Shown here piece after piece: positions 1 through 9,421 of a stretch of 64,000 bases of DNA. A program made the translations under genes and the position numbers. This DNA is from 21-14-0-10-47-8 sp966211795 (GTDB taxonomy: Bacteria; Bdellovibrionota; Bdellovibrionia; Bdellovibrionales; Bdellovibrionaceae). Under the pieces are notes generated by a model. It made no database searches and was not told where the DNA came from. It saw only the letters and a program-made list of their open reading frames with translations. Where the stretch lies: NCBI GenBank assembly GCA_966211795.1, contig CBIHNW010000002.1, positions 1 to 64,000 on the forward strand. Direction: 5' to 3'. Each line of letters begins with the position of its first letter. Position 1 is the stretch's first letter.

Positions 1-2
1 TG

Positions 3-812
3 TGGCTTTTAAAAGACATTCCAGAAGTGGAAGAGAAGATCACAAATGGTGAGCTGTCGCTGTCGCATCTAAGCCTTGCTCAGTCTTTCTTTCGGAAAGA
101 AGCGAAGATTCACAACATTGAGATATCGAGAGAAGACAAGTTGGAACTTCTCACCGAGATCAGTGAGCAGACAATCCGTGAGGCGCAGAGAATTATGCTT
201 GCGCAATCTTCTGCGCCCGAAAAACAGCGGCCTGATAAATTCATGGTGATCAGCGAAAATAAAGTCGAATTACGATTTATCGCGAATCATTCCTTGGAAG
301 CCAAGATCTCAGAAGTAAAAGGCTTGCTGGCGCACAAACATCCAAGTCTCTCGATGGGAGAATTGTTGGAAGTGCTTTGTGATTTCACGGTTGCGGCCTT
401 GAAGAAGGAGAAGACTGAGACCTTGAAAAAAGCAAAGACCAAGAAGGAAGGAACCGAGACCTTAGAAAATGGCAAGCCCACGACATTGAAAATGGAGAAC
501 AACGAGCAGTTGGAAAAAGAAATGGTCGCAACGTCGGGGAAAAGCTGCGTCAGCACACCTCAAAGCAATGAAGCTGCTGTCGCAAAACCAAAATCACAAG
601 CTCAAATCAAACGCCAAGTTTGGCAGGAAAGCCAGCATCAGTGCAGCAACTGCGGATCAAAATACGCTCTCGAGATCGATCATCGCCATCCAAAAGCCAA
701 AGGTGGAGAAGACTCGAAAGAAAATCTCCGCATTCTGTGCCGATCCTGCAACCAGCGCGCGGCCATTCGGGAATATGGCCAACTCAAGATGGATTTGTAT
801 CTGAATTGGTGA
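3..812 (+). CDS. HNH endonuclease, 5' end outside window
   Basis: The reading frame is open from the first complete codon, so the true start lies upstream; the GTG at 27 is only an internal codon. About 270 residues are visible. The N-terminal two thirds are helical and charged, with a lysine/glutamate-rich stretch around residues 125-160. The C-terminal 55 residues form an HNH nuclease zinc module: CSNCGS, then IDHRHP, then ENLRILCRSCNQ, which supplies two CxxC pairs, the DH metal ligand and the conserved Asn. HNH proteins cut DNA, but the partner or target cannot be told from this. No operon partner is visible. Function beyond nuclease is inference. Confidence 0.85.
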   Translation, partial: WLLKDIPEVEEKITNGELSLSHLSLAQSFFRKEAKIHNIEISREDKLELLTEISEQTIREAQRIMLAQSSAPEKQRPDKFMVISENKVELRFIANHSLEAKISEVKGLLAHKHPSLSMGELLEVLCDFTVAALKKEKTETLKKAKTKKEGTETLENGKPTTLKMENNEQLEKEMVATSGKSCVSTPQSNEAAVAKPKSQAQIKRQVWQESQHQCSNCGSKYALEIDHRHPKAKGGEDSKENLRILCRSCNQRAAIREYGQLKMDLYLNW

Positions 813-1147
813 TGTGCCCCCACGAAAAGCGGGTGAAATCTTGTCTCGCCTTCGAAATCCGCTTGTGGGCTGGCGAGTTCGTGCGCTCTGAGCCGGCCCG
901 AGCCTGTGCACCTGCAAAAATTGTGCGGTAACAAAATCCGGGAAATCTTTGGGGCCTGCGGCGATTAAAACTTTTCAAAAGCAGAATCTTTTTGCAATCT
1001 GAAAGTCACGATTGAAAACTTGGCCCTTTTATTTTCAGAAAACTCGACCGGCGAGCTCTCTTCGTCCTATGCACAGGACACTTTCATCACTGGTCTTTTC
1101 TGCGCAAGCTTTGGGCCCGAACGAAAAACAGAAAGCGAGGCCCCTTC
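813..1147. other. Intergenic spacer, nothing recognised
   Basis: No convincing reading frame, RNA or repeat is seen. The last bases hold a weak ribosome-binding site (agcgagg) for the small peptide gene that follows. Confidence 0.5.
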
Positions 1148-1288
1148 ATGATTCGCCGGATTTTCCGAGTTTTATCCATTCACCTGGCAGCATTGGCCAT
1201 CGTCAGCATCAGCACCTACACTCAAGCCAGTTCAAACGAGAGCAAATCCACGGATCGCGATGTTGAACACAGCAAATCTCAGCCTTAG
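1148..1288 (+). CDS. Small secreted peptide, 46 aa
   Basis: ATG at 1148 opens a 46-codon frame ending in TAG at 1286-1288. The product starts MIRRIFRVLS, continues with a hydrophobic segment (IHLAALAIVSIS) and an Ala-Ser boundary (TQASS) that looks like a signal-peptidase site, and ends in about 20 polar residues rich in Ser, Lys, Glu and Asp. A purine-rich agcgagg lies 7 nt upstream of the ATG. This is the layout of a small exported peptide. No family is recognised, and a frame this short could be chance; the signal-peptide shape and plausible ribosome-binding site are the arguments for it. Confidence 0.45.
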   Translation: MIRRIFRVLSIHLAALAIVSISTYTQASSNESKSTDRDVEHSKSQP

Positions 1289-1971
1289 GCCATAAATAAT
1301 ATATTATTTTTACGATGGACGAAGCGACGTGTGCCAAAAATGGCAGTCGTGCGCCAGCAAAATCTACGCTCCAAAGCACTCAAATGCGCAAAATAATCAC
1401 CCGGAAAACCCCTCCAGAAGCCAATTTCCACGCCTTCCCACGCGATTTTCAGCATCGCCCGCTCGATTTCCGGCATCAATCGCACGCTCTTCGCTCTTTA
1501 AACCCACCGTCTCATTTCGAGAATTGCAAAACCATCGTCTAGTGCACAGATTGAATTCATCTAAATTTTCGACAATTTAGAATGCATTCTCAGGGCGGGA
1601 CGAAATTTTTCTCAGATGTTTTTTATCAGCTTCCCAACGTGAAATTTACAAAAGCGAAAACAAACTCGACAGAAAACCGAACTCTCCTCTCAGAAAAAGA
1701 AAATTCGCGCGAAAGTTTCCCGAGAGTGTTGAAGATTTTTTCAACTGAAAAATAGTTTGCGATTGGTTGTTCGAAACAAACTCTAATCACTTCGACGACT
1801 TAGCGAAACTGGACCTGAGTTTTCCACATCCTTTCACGAGTTCTATTAACTATTTAGCGCAAATTTCCGAAGCTCTGATTATCGGCGTAAACTGAAGTAG
1901 AAGTCGCACACATATTTTGGAGCGGCTTCGTCGCACAGAGGTTGTGCCCCAATGTTGAAGGAAGTGGATTT
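1289..1971. other. Intergenic spacer with AT palindrome
   Basis: A 16-nt perfect AT-only palindrome (aaataatatattattt, 1294-1309) lies 5 nt after the small peptide gene and runs into a T stretch; it may terminate that transcript. The rest is AT-rich with no supported gene. The promoter of the long downstream run probably lies here but I cannot place it. Confidence 0.4.
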
Positions 1972-3171
1972 ATGAAAACGCAAAACAAGTTCTTGATCTC
2001 ACTGATGGGATTGATGGTGCTGACGCAGACAGCTTGCGAAAAAACGGATCGCTCCTTTTCTTTGTTGGATTCTGGATCAACTTTCCAACAGACGGCATCT
2101 TACGAAACGCGCAAAATCGACGTTTTGTGGGTGATCGACAACTCGGGCTCAATGCAATCGTCACAGGACAATTTGACGGCGAACTTTGCAAGCTTCATCA
2201 ATGAATTCCAAAAGAAGGGCTATGACTTCCACATGGCCGTCACCGGAACTGACACTTGGCGCGCCAAATATATGAATACTGGCACCGCAAATGGTCTGGC
2301 CAACGCGACAATTTTAAGTCGTGCCCGTACCGGCCGAATCAACTTCGCGACTTCGCCCTACTCTCAGGACACGAACAGCGCGGTGAATATCATTGATTCG
2401 CTCACACCAAATCTTTCACAGGTTTTCGTCACCAATGCCGCTCAAGGTGTCACCGGAACTGGTGATGAGCGCGCCTTCTCGAGCATGAAGGTTTTCTTGG
2501 ATTACAATGGCAACAGCGACTTTCGACGTCCGGACGCATTCTTGGCGGTCATCATTGTTTCAGACGAAGACGATTTTTCTGGTAACACCAGCTATCCGAT
2601 CTACGGCGATTACAACACCGACGAAGCAGGTCCAAGCAATGATCCCAACCTGCACCCCATGGTGTTGACAGCTCCATCTCCTGCGGATGCAACTGACACT
2701 TACAATCTGTATTTGGATCCCCGCTTGGACACCGTGCAATCTTATAAAGACTATTTGAATGGTTTGTACGGCAGCACGGACAATTACAGCGTCAATATGA
2801 TCGGTGTTTTGGACACTGGTTGCCGCACCACTTTGAACAATCAAGTCGGTGGCCGTCGCTTGGGCCGTCGTTATGCTCAGCTGGCCGATCTGACAAACGG
2901 TGTGAAGACATCTTTGTGCGGAAACTTTGGCGAATCGCTTCAGTTGATCGCGCAATCAACCATCAAGTTGACCGCAAAATTCAAATTAACTCGTGAGCCA
3001 GATCCCGCTTCGATCAAGATCACGGTTGATGGCGTCGTCATCCCTCAGGATGCAGCTCAAGGTTGGTCTTACAATGCCACTGACTGGACGATCACTTTCA
3101 ACGGCGACTCGGTTCCAAATCAAGGATCCAATGTTCAAATCTTCTTCACGCCATTGCGAGCGGATAACTAA
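1972..3171 (+). CDS. VWA-domain lipoprotein
   Basis: The product is 399 residues from ATG 1972, preceded by gaaggaagtgg. The frame also extends to a TTG at 1942, but the signal peptide fits the ATG. The N-terminus is MKTQNKFLISLMGLM followed by VLTQTAC, a lipobox-like end, so it is probably lipid-anchored. Around residue 50 a von Willebrand A domain begins with DVLWVIDNSGSM, an intact DxSGS metal-ion-dependent adhesion motif. The C-terminal 70 residues look like a beta domain. VWA proteins bind protein partners through a divalent cation. It is first in the gliding-type gene run, 9 nt before the PilZ gene, so an accessory or assembly role in that envelope machine is likely but inferred. Confidence 0.85.
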   Translation: MKTQNKFLISLMGLMVLTQTACEKTDRSFSLLDSGSTFQQTASYETRKIDVLWVIDNSGSMQSSQDNLTANFASFINEFQKKGYDFHMAVTGTDTWRAKYMNTGTANGLANATILSRARTGRINFATSPYSQDTNSAVNIIDSLTPNLSQVFVTNAAQGVTGTGDERAFSSMKVFLDYNGNSDFRRPDAFLAVIIVSDEDDFSGNTSYPIYGDYNTDEAGPSNDPNLHPMVLTAPSPADATDTYNLYLDPRLDTVQSYKDYLNGLYGSTDNYSVNMIGVLDTGCRTTLNNQVGGRRLGRRYAQLADLTNGVKTSLCGNFGESLQLIAQSTIKLTAKFKLTREPDPASIKITVDGVVIPQDAAQGWSYNATDWTITFNGDSVPNQGSNVQIFFTPLRADN

Positions 3172-3180
3172 GAGGTGGAT

Positions 3181-3759
3181 ATGGGTTTAGCAATCGAAGT
3201 ATCAACAAGCAACGAATGGCATGTTCTGAAGGGTGAGACCCAGTACGGTCCTTACACTTATGAAGAAATGATTCGCATGAACCAAACCAAGCTGGTGTTC
3301 GGCTACGACTATGTGTGGTCACCACACATGGAAAGCTGGACACCGATGGCGGAATTGGAAGAGTTTTCTGCAGATCGCTTGGCCCGCCTGGTGGACCAAA
3401 ATCGTTCGCAAGAAGTTTTCAGTCAACGAGCCCACGACCGCGTATTGTGCATTCTTCCCTGCTACGTCAACGATCAACAGACGTTGTGGGAAGGCACGGT
3501 CGAGAACTTGTCAGAGGGAGGAGCCTTGATTTTGATGAAAAATCCGGTGCTTCTGCCTGGAAATATTGTTCACGTTCACTTTCGCTCACGCAACGACAAG
3601 GATATGGCCTTTAACTGCACGGCCGAAATCCTGACCAAGCGATTGGTGAAGACCCGCATCCAGCACGACACCGGAATTCACTATGCGGTGAAATTCCTGT
3701 CGAAGACGGCGGTGGGCGATCAGCAGATTCAAACATGGTTAAATGAGTTTAAAAAGTAA
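3181..3759 (+). CDS. GYF_2-PilZ domain protein
   Basis: The product is 192 residues. I use ATG 3181, with agaggtgg upstream, rather than the in-frame GTG at 3175. Residues 10-60 resemble a GYF_2 (DUF4339) module: WHVLKGETQYGPYTYEEM and then WSPHMESWTPM, the usual pattern of G/Y-F-type sorting or protein-interaction domains. Residues 80-185 are a PilZ domain with both cyclic-di-GMP elements visible: RAHDR (RxxxR) and NLSEGG ((D/N)xSxxG). It has no signal peptide, so it should be cytoplasmic. Lying between a surface lipoprotein and the ExbB channel gene, it is a good candidate for the cyclic-di-GMP sensor that sets activity of this machine; that link is inference from position. Confidence 0.8.
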   Translation: MGLAIEVSTSNEWHVLKGETQYGPYTYEEMIRMNQTKLVFGYDYVWSPHMESWTPMAELEEFSADRLARLVDQNRSQEVFSQRAHDRVLCILPCYVNDQQTLWEGTVENLSEGGALILMKNPVLLPGNIVHVHFRSRNDKDMAFNCTAEILTKRLVKTRIQHDTGIHYAVKFLSKTAVGDQQIQTWLNEFKK

Positions 3760-3783
3760 TTTTACCTAAGAAGGAGCAACATC

Positions 3784-4506
3784 ATGGGAGCTTTTGTCGA
3801 ATTTCTAAATGCAGCGGGTTTTATCGGTTGGTGCATCATGTTCATGGGCCTGGCCTCTTTGGCACTGGTGGCGGAAAGAGCGATGGTTCTTTACTTCCGT
3901 TACGGCATGAACGTCGATGATTTTATGACAAAGGTGCAAACCTTGGTTTTGGCCCGCAAGACGGACGAAGCTTTGGTTCTGTGCGCGCAGATGAATGGCA
4001 AGCCCTTGGCTCAAGCTTTCAAAAACATCTTGGAAAAAGCCGATCGTGAAGACGATGCGATCTTTCAAGCGCACGACATCTCGATGGCGGAGACGGTTCC
4101 GATGTACACTCGCCGTCTGCATTATCTTTCGATGATGGCGAACGTGGCGACCCTGATGGGTCTGTTGGGTACCATCCACGGTCTGATCCTGTCCTTCCAA
4201 GCGGTGGCGACAGCGGATCCTTCGATGAAGCAAACATTGCTCGCCAACGGTATCTCGATTTCGATGTACACCACGGCTTTGGGTCTGGCCGTTGCCATCC
4301 CATTGATGGTTTTCTACTCGTTCCTGGTCTCTCGACAAAACGTATTGGTTGAGCAGCTGCAAGAAAAATGCGGAAAGCTGACCGAGCTTTTGACCGGATC
4401 ACACATGCCTTCTTTGTCGAAGGAACATGTTTATCGTGACAACAGCGGTGACAACGGATTGGCAGCGAAATCCAAAGCTCCGCCGACTTCAAACCGCGCA
4501 TCTTAA
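3784..4506 (+). CDS. MotA/TolQ/ExbB proton channel protein (AglR-like)
   Basis: The product is 240 residues with a strong site (aaggagc) 7 nt before ATG 3784. It has an N-terminal transmembrane segment (FIGWCIMFMGLASLALVAE), a cytoplasmic loop with MNGKPLAQAFKNILE, and two later membrane helices (MMANVATLMGLLGTIHGLI and ISMYTTALGLAVAIPLMVFY). The GLLGTIHGLI and T(A)LGLAVAIP signatures are those of the TolQ/ExbB/MotA family, which forms the pentameric proton channel that drives envelope machines. It is followed by two ExbD/TolR genes, the AglR-Q-S arrangement of myxobacterial gliding. The last 30 residues are a polar tail. Assignment to gliding rather than Tol or TonB transport depends on the neighbours. 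Confidence 0.9.
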   Translation: MGAFVEFLNAAGFIGWCIMFMGLASLALVAERAMVLYFRYGMNVDDFMTKVQTLVLARKTDEALVLCAQMNGKPLAQAFKNILEKADREDDAIFQAHDISMAETVPMYTRRLHYLSMMANVATLMGLLGTIHGLILSFQAVATADPSMKQTLLANGISISMYTTALGLAVAIPLMVFYSFLVSRQNVLVEQLQEKCGKLTELLTGSHMPSLSKEHVYRDNSGDNGLAAKSKAPPTSNRAS

Positions 4507-4543
4507 TTGTTTGAGAAACAGAACCGGAAACTAAGGGTTGTAT

Positions 4544-5086
4544 ATGAGAAAACTGAGACAGATCCGAACATTAAATCCTCACGAGTTCGAGTTGGACTTG
4601 GCTCCCCTGCTGGCCGTCATGGTCAAGCTGGTTCCGGTTCTGCTGGTCTCCAGCGCCTTCATCCAAGTGATGACGATCGAAACGGATTTGCCACAAGCGG
4701 TGAAAGAGGCGATTCAGAAACAAGATGAAAAGCCCGTCGCCACCGTGCAAATCAAAGCTTCGTTGAAAGATGGCTTCCAAGTGGTCGTCGCCAAAAGCGG
4801 CACCCAGAAAGAAGAAGCCGTACCGTTGAAAGATGGTAAATTCGACTTTTCACTTTTGCACCAGACATTGCAAAAGGTGAAAGCCGCCAATCCCGAAGTT
4901 TTTAAAATTGAGCTTGCCCCAGAAGCGGATGTGACCAGTCAGGACATCGCCAAGATGACCGACGAAGCTCGCCGCAGCCACGACAAGAAAATCACCTTTC
5001 CTGTGTATGACAGCAAAGAAAACAAAACCGTGATGACGGACTATATGTTTCCAGACGTCGTCTTCACCAATATTTTTGATGGGTAG
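4544..5086 (+). CDS. ExbD/TolR-family protein (first of two)
   Basis: The product is 180 residues. ATG 4544 is preferred over the in-frame TTG at 4538. Residues 12-40 (EFELDLAPLLAVMVKLVPVL) hold the conserved Asp and the single transmembrane helix of the ExbD/TolR family, although the usual D-hmm-F pattern is altered, with Lys-Leu-Val following the helix start. The rest is periplasmic. ExbD proteins pair as a dimer inside the ExbB pentamer and couple proton flow to a periplasmic partner. It ends 5 nt before the second ExbD gene. Two different ExbD subunits for one ExbB is the AglQ/AglS situation in gliding machines. Confidence 0.85.
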   Translation: MRKLRQIRTLNPHEFELDLAPLLAVMVKLVPVLLVSSAFIQVMTIETDLPQAVKEAIQKQDEKPVATVQIKASLKDGFQVVVAKSGTQKEEAVPLKDGKFDFSLLHQTLQKVKAANPEVFKIELAPEADVTSQDIAKMTDEARRSHDKKITFPVYDSKENKTVMTDYMFPDVVFTNIFDG

Positions 5087-5091
5087 CATTT

Positions 5092-5679
5092 ATGAGCCGA
5101 CGCAAAAGATTTGAAATGAAAACCGGTCACAGCTCAACCTTCGCGCTGAATGTGACCTCGATGACCGACATGTTCACCATCATGTTGGTGTTCTTGCTTC
5201 AGACCTACACCACTTCTGAAATCCAAGTTTTGCCTGAAAAAGGCCAGTCTCTGCCCGTTTCAAGCTCTGAGACCAACGCGACCCAATCGTTGCAGGTTTC
5301 ATTGACGAAGGACGAGCTGAAGGTCGAAGACCGCGTGATCGCGTCTTTAAAGGATGCCGAATTTACGAAGGCCGATGTGTCTTCAGCGGATCCGAATTTT
5401 ATCGAGCCTTTGTTTAAGGCGCTTGAGCAAATCGCGAAAGACGAGAAAGCTCGGGATGACAAGTACCAGGCCGACATTGCGGCCGGCACTCCGCAGATGA
5501 TGAAGGACGCCCATGGCAACCTGATTCCGGCGGCAAAACCCAATGCCGGAATTCTTGAAGGACGCATCCTGGTCAAAACTGATCAGCACATTCCTTACGG
5601 ACTTTTGCGCAAAGTGATGTACACGGCTTCAATGGCCGGATTTCCAAAAATGAAGATGGCCACTGTGGTCGGCAACTAG
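5092..5679 (+). CDS. ExbD/TolR-family protein (second of two)
   Basis: The product is 195 residues from ATG 5092. Residues 15-40 read FALNVTSMTDMFTIMLVFLL, a classic ExbD/TolR transmembrane segment with the proton-carrying Asp (TDMFTIML). A periplasmic domain of about 150 residues follows, ending with a region like the TolR C-terminus (ILVKTDQHIPYGLLRKVMYT), which includes the conserved A/TD-x-x-hPYG pattern. Of the two ExbD genes this is the more canonical, so it may be the functional proton carrier while the first is a structural partner. The next gene follows almost without a gap. Confidence 0.9.
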   Translation: MSRRKRFEMKTGHSSTFALNVTSMTDMFTIMLVFLLQTYTTSEIQVLPEKGQSLPVSSSETNATQSLQVSLTKDELKVEDRVIASLKDAEFTKADVSSADPNFIEPLFKALEQIAKDEKARDDKYQADIAAGTPQMMKDAHGNLIPAAKPNAGILEGRILVKTDQHIPYGLLRKVMYTASMAGFPKMKMATVVGN

Positions 5680-5700
5680 GTGATGACTTCGGAGTTGAAC

Positions 5701-8700
5701 ATGAAAACAATACTTTTGGCTTTTCTCATTCTAACGCTTCCCCAGATTTCTGTTTCGGCTGAAAGAGAAACCAAAGGTCTATTGCCTGAACTGAAGATCA
5801 ACTCGACCGATGAAGATCTCAACCAAAAGAAAGCCGTGCAGAGCGAAGTTCTGATCACCAAGACCGAGAATCAAGCGATTCAGGCTTTGATCAATATCTT
5901 AAAAAAGAAAAAAGGCTCGCCGCAAGAACCGGATCTCTGGTACCGCTTGGCCGAGCTCTACATGCGCCGAGCAAAATCCGGTCGATTCTTCGACTTGAAC
6001 CGTGACGCCGAAGGCCCGGTTCGTTTCGTCGCTCCGGAAATTTCCGGCGAGACCGCTGTTTCTTCTCTCAAACGCGCCGTTCAGGTTTACACCAAGATCG
6101 AACGCGAATTTCCCAAGTTTCGCGACATGGACGGCGTGCTGTTCAATAACGCTTTCGCCAGCCAGCAATTGAAGCTCGGTAAAAATGCCGAAGCATTGTA
6201 TTTCAAAGTCGTCAGCCAACATCCCAAATCTCCTCTGGTGCCAGACGCTTATTTGGCATTGGGTGAAATGGCTTACGAAGGACAAAAATTCAAAGACGCA
6301 CTCGAGTATTTTCAGGCGATCGAAAAATTTCCGAAAGCTCGCGTCTACCCTTACGGTATGTACAAGTCCGCTTGGACCATGTACAACCTGCAAAAAAGTG
6401 ATGATGCCATCCAGAAGCTGATCCAGGTCGTCAAGTATCAAGACCCGACTAAAGCTGATGGCCAACAATCAAATCACAACCTGCGCGGAGAAGCTCTGCG
6501 CGATTTGACTTTGTTCTTCGGTGAAACTCAGCCGGCGGACAAAGCCTACGGATTTTTCTCGAAGATCGCATCGAACGAAGAGGTTGGCGAGTGCATCTAC
6601 AATCTCGGAAAACTGTACGACTCTCACTCTCGACATAAAGAAATGAATGTGTTCCTGGCGGAATTCATCGATAAGCAACCACTGTCACGTTTTCGCGTGA
6701 AGATGGAAATGCTGATGATCACCGGTAACGAAACGGCCCGCATCCGCACCGAATCCATCAAGCACTTGGTGGCTGCGGCCCAGCTTTGCAAAAATGGATC
6801 GGACTGGCGCCAATCCAACAAAGAAATTGCCGAAGCGGAATGTGACTATGACTTTGCCCGCACCAACGTCGAAATGGCGAAAAAATGGTGGGAGCTCTGG
6901 CAGAAGAACAAGGCTTCAACGTCGGCTCGTGAAATTGCCGAGTACACGCAAGAAGCTTTCCGCTTGCATCTGGACCGTGAAGATCCCGCGAAGCCCGACA
7001 CCAAGTCTCGCTACGCCTACGCCGAACTTTTGTTCCAGTTGGGTGATTTCCGCAAAGCATCCGAGCAGTACCAGGTCGCCGGCACCAAATCCGTCGACAC
7101 CCAGATTGCGCACGACGCGAATTATTCGGCGATTGTCGCTTTGGGAAAAGCCATGGATAAAAAGAAAGAAGCCACCGACGACGCCGAAACGGTTCGTCTG
7201 TGCGAATACTATTTGAAGCGTCACCCGAAAGGTGAACACGCAACCCAAGTTCGCTTCAAAATTGGTTTCATCGCTTACGATCAGGGAAACCATGTCGAAG
7301 CCGAGAAATGGCTTCGTCCACTGGCTTCTGACGAGAAAGCTGGCGAATTCAAGCGCAAGTCCGAAGACTTGATCCTGGACATCTTGAATGCCCGCAAAGA
7401 TTATAAAGCCATCAAAGATTTCTCGACCCAGATTTCCGCACAGACCAAAGATGACACTCGCAAAACGGCTTTGAGTAAAATCGTGCGCGAAGCGGATTAC
7501 AGCGAGATTCAAGAATTTGCCAAATCAGACGCCGGCAAGAGCAAGGCCGCCGATCGCTTGGTGGAATTCTACAACGCCAACAAGACCACACCGCTCGCCA
7601 AAGATTCATTGTGGCAAGCTCTGTCTTTGTACTATGCCGATCACCGCGTGATCGAGGGGGCCGAGACCGCTTTGCTGTACGCAAAGACTTTTCCGGATGA
7701 CAAGCGCTCTTTGGACGCCTTGAAAGATGCGGCAAAGAACTATGCTGATTCGGGATTGATCATGCCAGCCGCACAGACCATGGAGCAGATTGCGGTGCTT
7801 TCGCCGAAGGACGCGGACCACTATATCGAAGCGGCCAGCGAATTGTACCTGATCGAAGGCAAAGTCAAAGAAGCGCAAGAGACCTTGAAAAAGCAATTGA
7901 CCGAGCAGAACAAGGCCAATCACGGAAAAATCTACGCCAAACTTTTGATGACGATGAAAGGCCAAGAGAAGTCGGCCGAATACCAAAAGCTGGAAGATAA
8001 AATCGTGAGCGGCGGTTTTCAACCTTACGCTTCTGAAATCAAAGTCAAACGCGTCGAAGCCATCTACAACGCCGGTCGCTTGTCCGATGCCTTTAACGCC
8101 GCCAAATCATTGGTTGGCAACGAAAGCGGCATCAACGATGACGTTCGCGCCCGTGCCCGCCTGGTTCAGGCCAAGGTTTTGGAAAAGGAATTCATCGAGA
8201 CCCGCACCAAAACGACCGTCGAGAAATTGGCAGTTGTCTTGAGCATCAAGACCGAAAAATTGGACAAGGCGCAAACGGCGTTCCTGACGTCGGCGAAAAT
8301 CGCGAAAGATCCCAACACCAAGCTTGAGGCTTTGCAGGGATTGAACCGCATCTACACGAACTATGTCGATAGCGTCGGTCACCCCATCTTGAAAGACGAA
8401 GCCCAGCTGACTGCCGATGATAAAAAAGCCTTGGCCGACCAGTTGGTGAAGCTCACGACGCCAATCTTGGAAAAGAAATTGGACACCGACAAACAGTTGC
8501 AAAAATTAGCGAAGGAATCAAAGGCCGCGGGATCGAACGAAGTGGACTTTGCTAGCCTGCCCGCTCAGGAAACCGTCAAGCCGCGCATTCGCAGTGTGGC
8601 AATGGACCAACTGAAGGTCTTCTTGCCAACATTTGGCGCCGAAGGACTGTTGATGGACGCTCGCCGTCTGGCTTCGGTTCCGAATGAAAAATGCGGTTAC

Positions 8701-9420
8701 AGCGATGCCGATAAAAATCTGGATGTCATTCAGCTTTCACAGAAAGCCAACGTTTGCGCCGCCAACAAGAATGCCGCGCAGACCGAGAAATTCGCGCTGG
8801 CGATCACTCGCAAGGATCCAAAATCAGCATTGGGTGCTTTCTACCTGAGCCTGGTTGCGGAAATGCAAGGTCGCTTCGAAAAGAGCGCATGGCTGGTCGA
8901 TTTGGCTCTGAAAAAATCAGCCGACGTTCCTTTCTTGTTGTACCAAAAAGCCCGCGCGCTTTATCAGTCCGAAGACTTTGCGCAGGCCAACGCTTCTTTC
9001 ATCAAGGCCCATGACATGGGTTTGAAGACGCAAGAAACCGTGCTGATGCACGGAGTGGTGAGCTTCGCTCAAGGCGATTGCTTCTCGGTGATGGAAGACT
9101 TTGCGCGGCTGGACCGAAGTAGTGTTCAAAAATACAGCCTGGCCCCCAGCATGAGCGAATGCCAGGCGCAAAAGGGCGAATTTGATAAAGCCGTCGCTTT
9201 TGCCGAAGAGGCCGCTAAGGGATCCAATCAAGCTGCAGAGCTGTGGTTGCAAGTCGGTCGCATCCAAGAGATCTACCGCTTCGATTCAGCCAAGGCCCTC
9301 ACCGCTTACGAAGCCGCCATGAAATCGGCCACGCAAGCCGAGATGAAAGAGTGGCTGCAGCGCAAATTGGAATTTTTAAAAGGCAAGCACACCGTATCCG
9401 CATTGGATGGAGGTCATTAA
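5701..9420 (+). CDS. Giant periplasmic TPR protein
   Basis: The product is about 1240 residues from ATG 5701, with ggag 8 nt upstream. It has a signal peptide (MKTILLAFLILTLPQISVSA). Nearly the whole protein consists of paired helices of the tetratricopeptide type, with recognisable units such as FQAIEKFPKARVYPYGMYKS, YSLALGEMAY-like patterns and LWYRLAELYMRRAK. Such long TPR solenoids are scaffolds rather than enzymes. In myxobacterial gliding loci a giant TPR protein (GltI/AgmK type) is found with AglRQS and the FHA/TonB protein, matching this order. It is expected in the periplasm, linking the inner-membrane motor to outer-membrane parts. The exact orthology is not proven. Confidence 0.85.
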   Translation: MKTILLAFLILTLPQISVSAERETKGLLPELKINSTDEDLNQKKAVQSEVLITKTENQAIQALINILKKKKGSPQEPDLWYRLAELYMRRAKSGRFFDLNRDAEGPVRFVAPEISGETAVSSLKRAVQVYTKIEREFPKFRDMDGVLFNNAFASQQLKLGKNAEALYFKVVSQHPKSPLVPDAYLALGEMAYEGQKFKDALEYFQAIEKFPKARVYPYGMYKSAWTMYNLQKSDDAIQKLIQVVKYQDPTKADGQQSNHNLRGEALRDLTLFFGETQPADKAYGFFSKIASNEEVGECIYNLGKLYDSHSRHKEMNVFLAEFIDKQPLSRFRVKMEMLMITGNETARIRTESIKHLVAAAQLCKNGSDWRQSNKEIAEAECDYDFARTNVEMAKKWWELWQKNKASTSAREIAEYTQEAFRLHLDREDPAKPDTKSRYAYAELLFQLGDFRKASEQYQVAGTKSVDTQIAHDANYSAIVALGKAMDKKKEATDDAETVRLCEYYLKRHPKGEHATQVRFKIGFIAYDQGNHVEAEKWLRPLASDEKAGEFKRKSEDLILDILNARKDYKAIKDFSTQISAQTKDDTRKTALSKIVREADYSEIQEFAKSDAGKSKAADRLVEFYNANKTTPLAKDSLWQALSLYYADHRVIEGAETALLYAKTFPDDKRSLDALKDAAKNYADSGLIMPAAQTMEQIAVLSPKDADHYIEAASELYLIEGKVKEAQETLKKQLTEQNKANHGKIYAKLLMTMKGQEKSAEYQKLEDKIVSGGFQPYASEIKVKRVEAIYNAGRLSDAFNAAKSLVGNESGINDDVRARARLVQAKVLEKEFIETRTKTTVEKLAVVLSIKTEKLDKAQTAFLTSAKIAKDPNTKLEALQGLNRIYTNYVDSVGHPILKDEAQLTADDKKALADQLVKLTTPILEKKLDTDKQLQKLAKESKAAGSNEVDFASLPAQETVKPRIRSVAMDQLKVFLPTFGAEGLLMDARRLASVPNEKCGYSDADKNLDVIQLSQKANVCAANKNAAQTEKFALAITRKDPKSALGAFYLSLVAEMQGRFEKSAWLVDLALKKSADVPFLLYQKARALYQSEDFAQANASFIKAHDMGLKTQETVLMHGVVSFAQGDCFSVMEDFARLDRSSVQKYSLAPSMSECQAQKGEFDKAVAFAEEAAKGSNQAAELWLQVGRIQEIYRFDSAKALTAYEAAMKSATQAEMKEWLQRKLEFLKGKHTVSALDGGH

Positions 9421-9421
9421 C

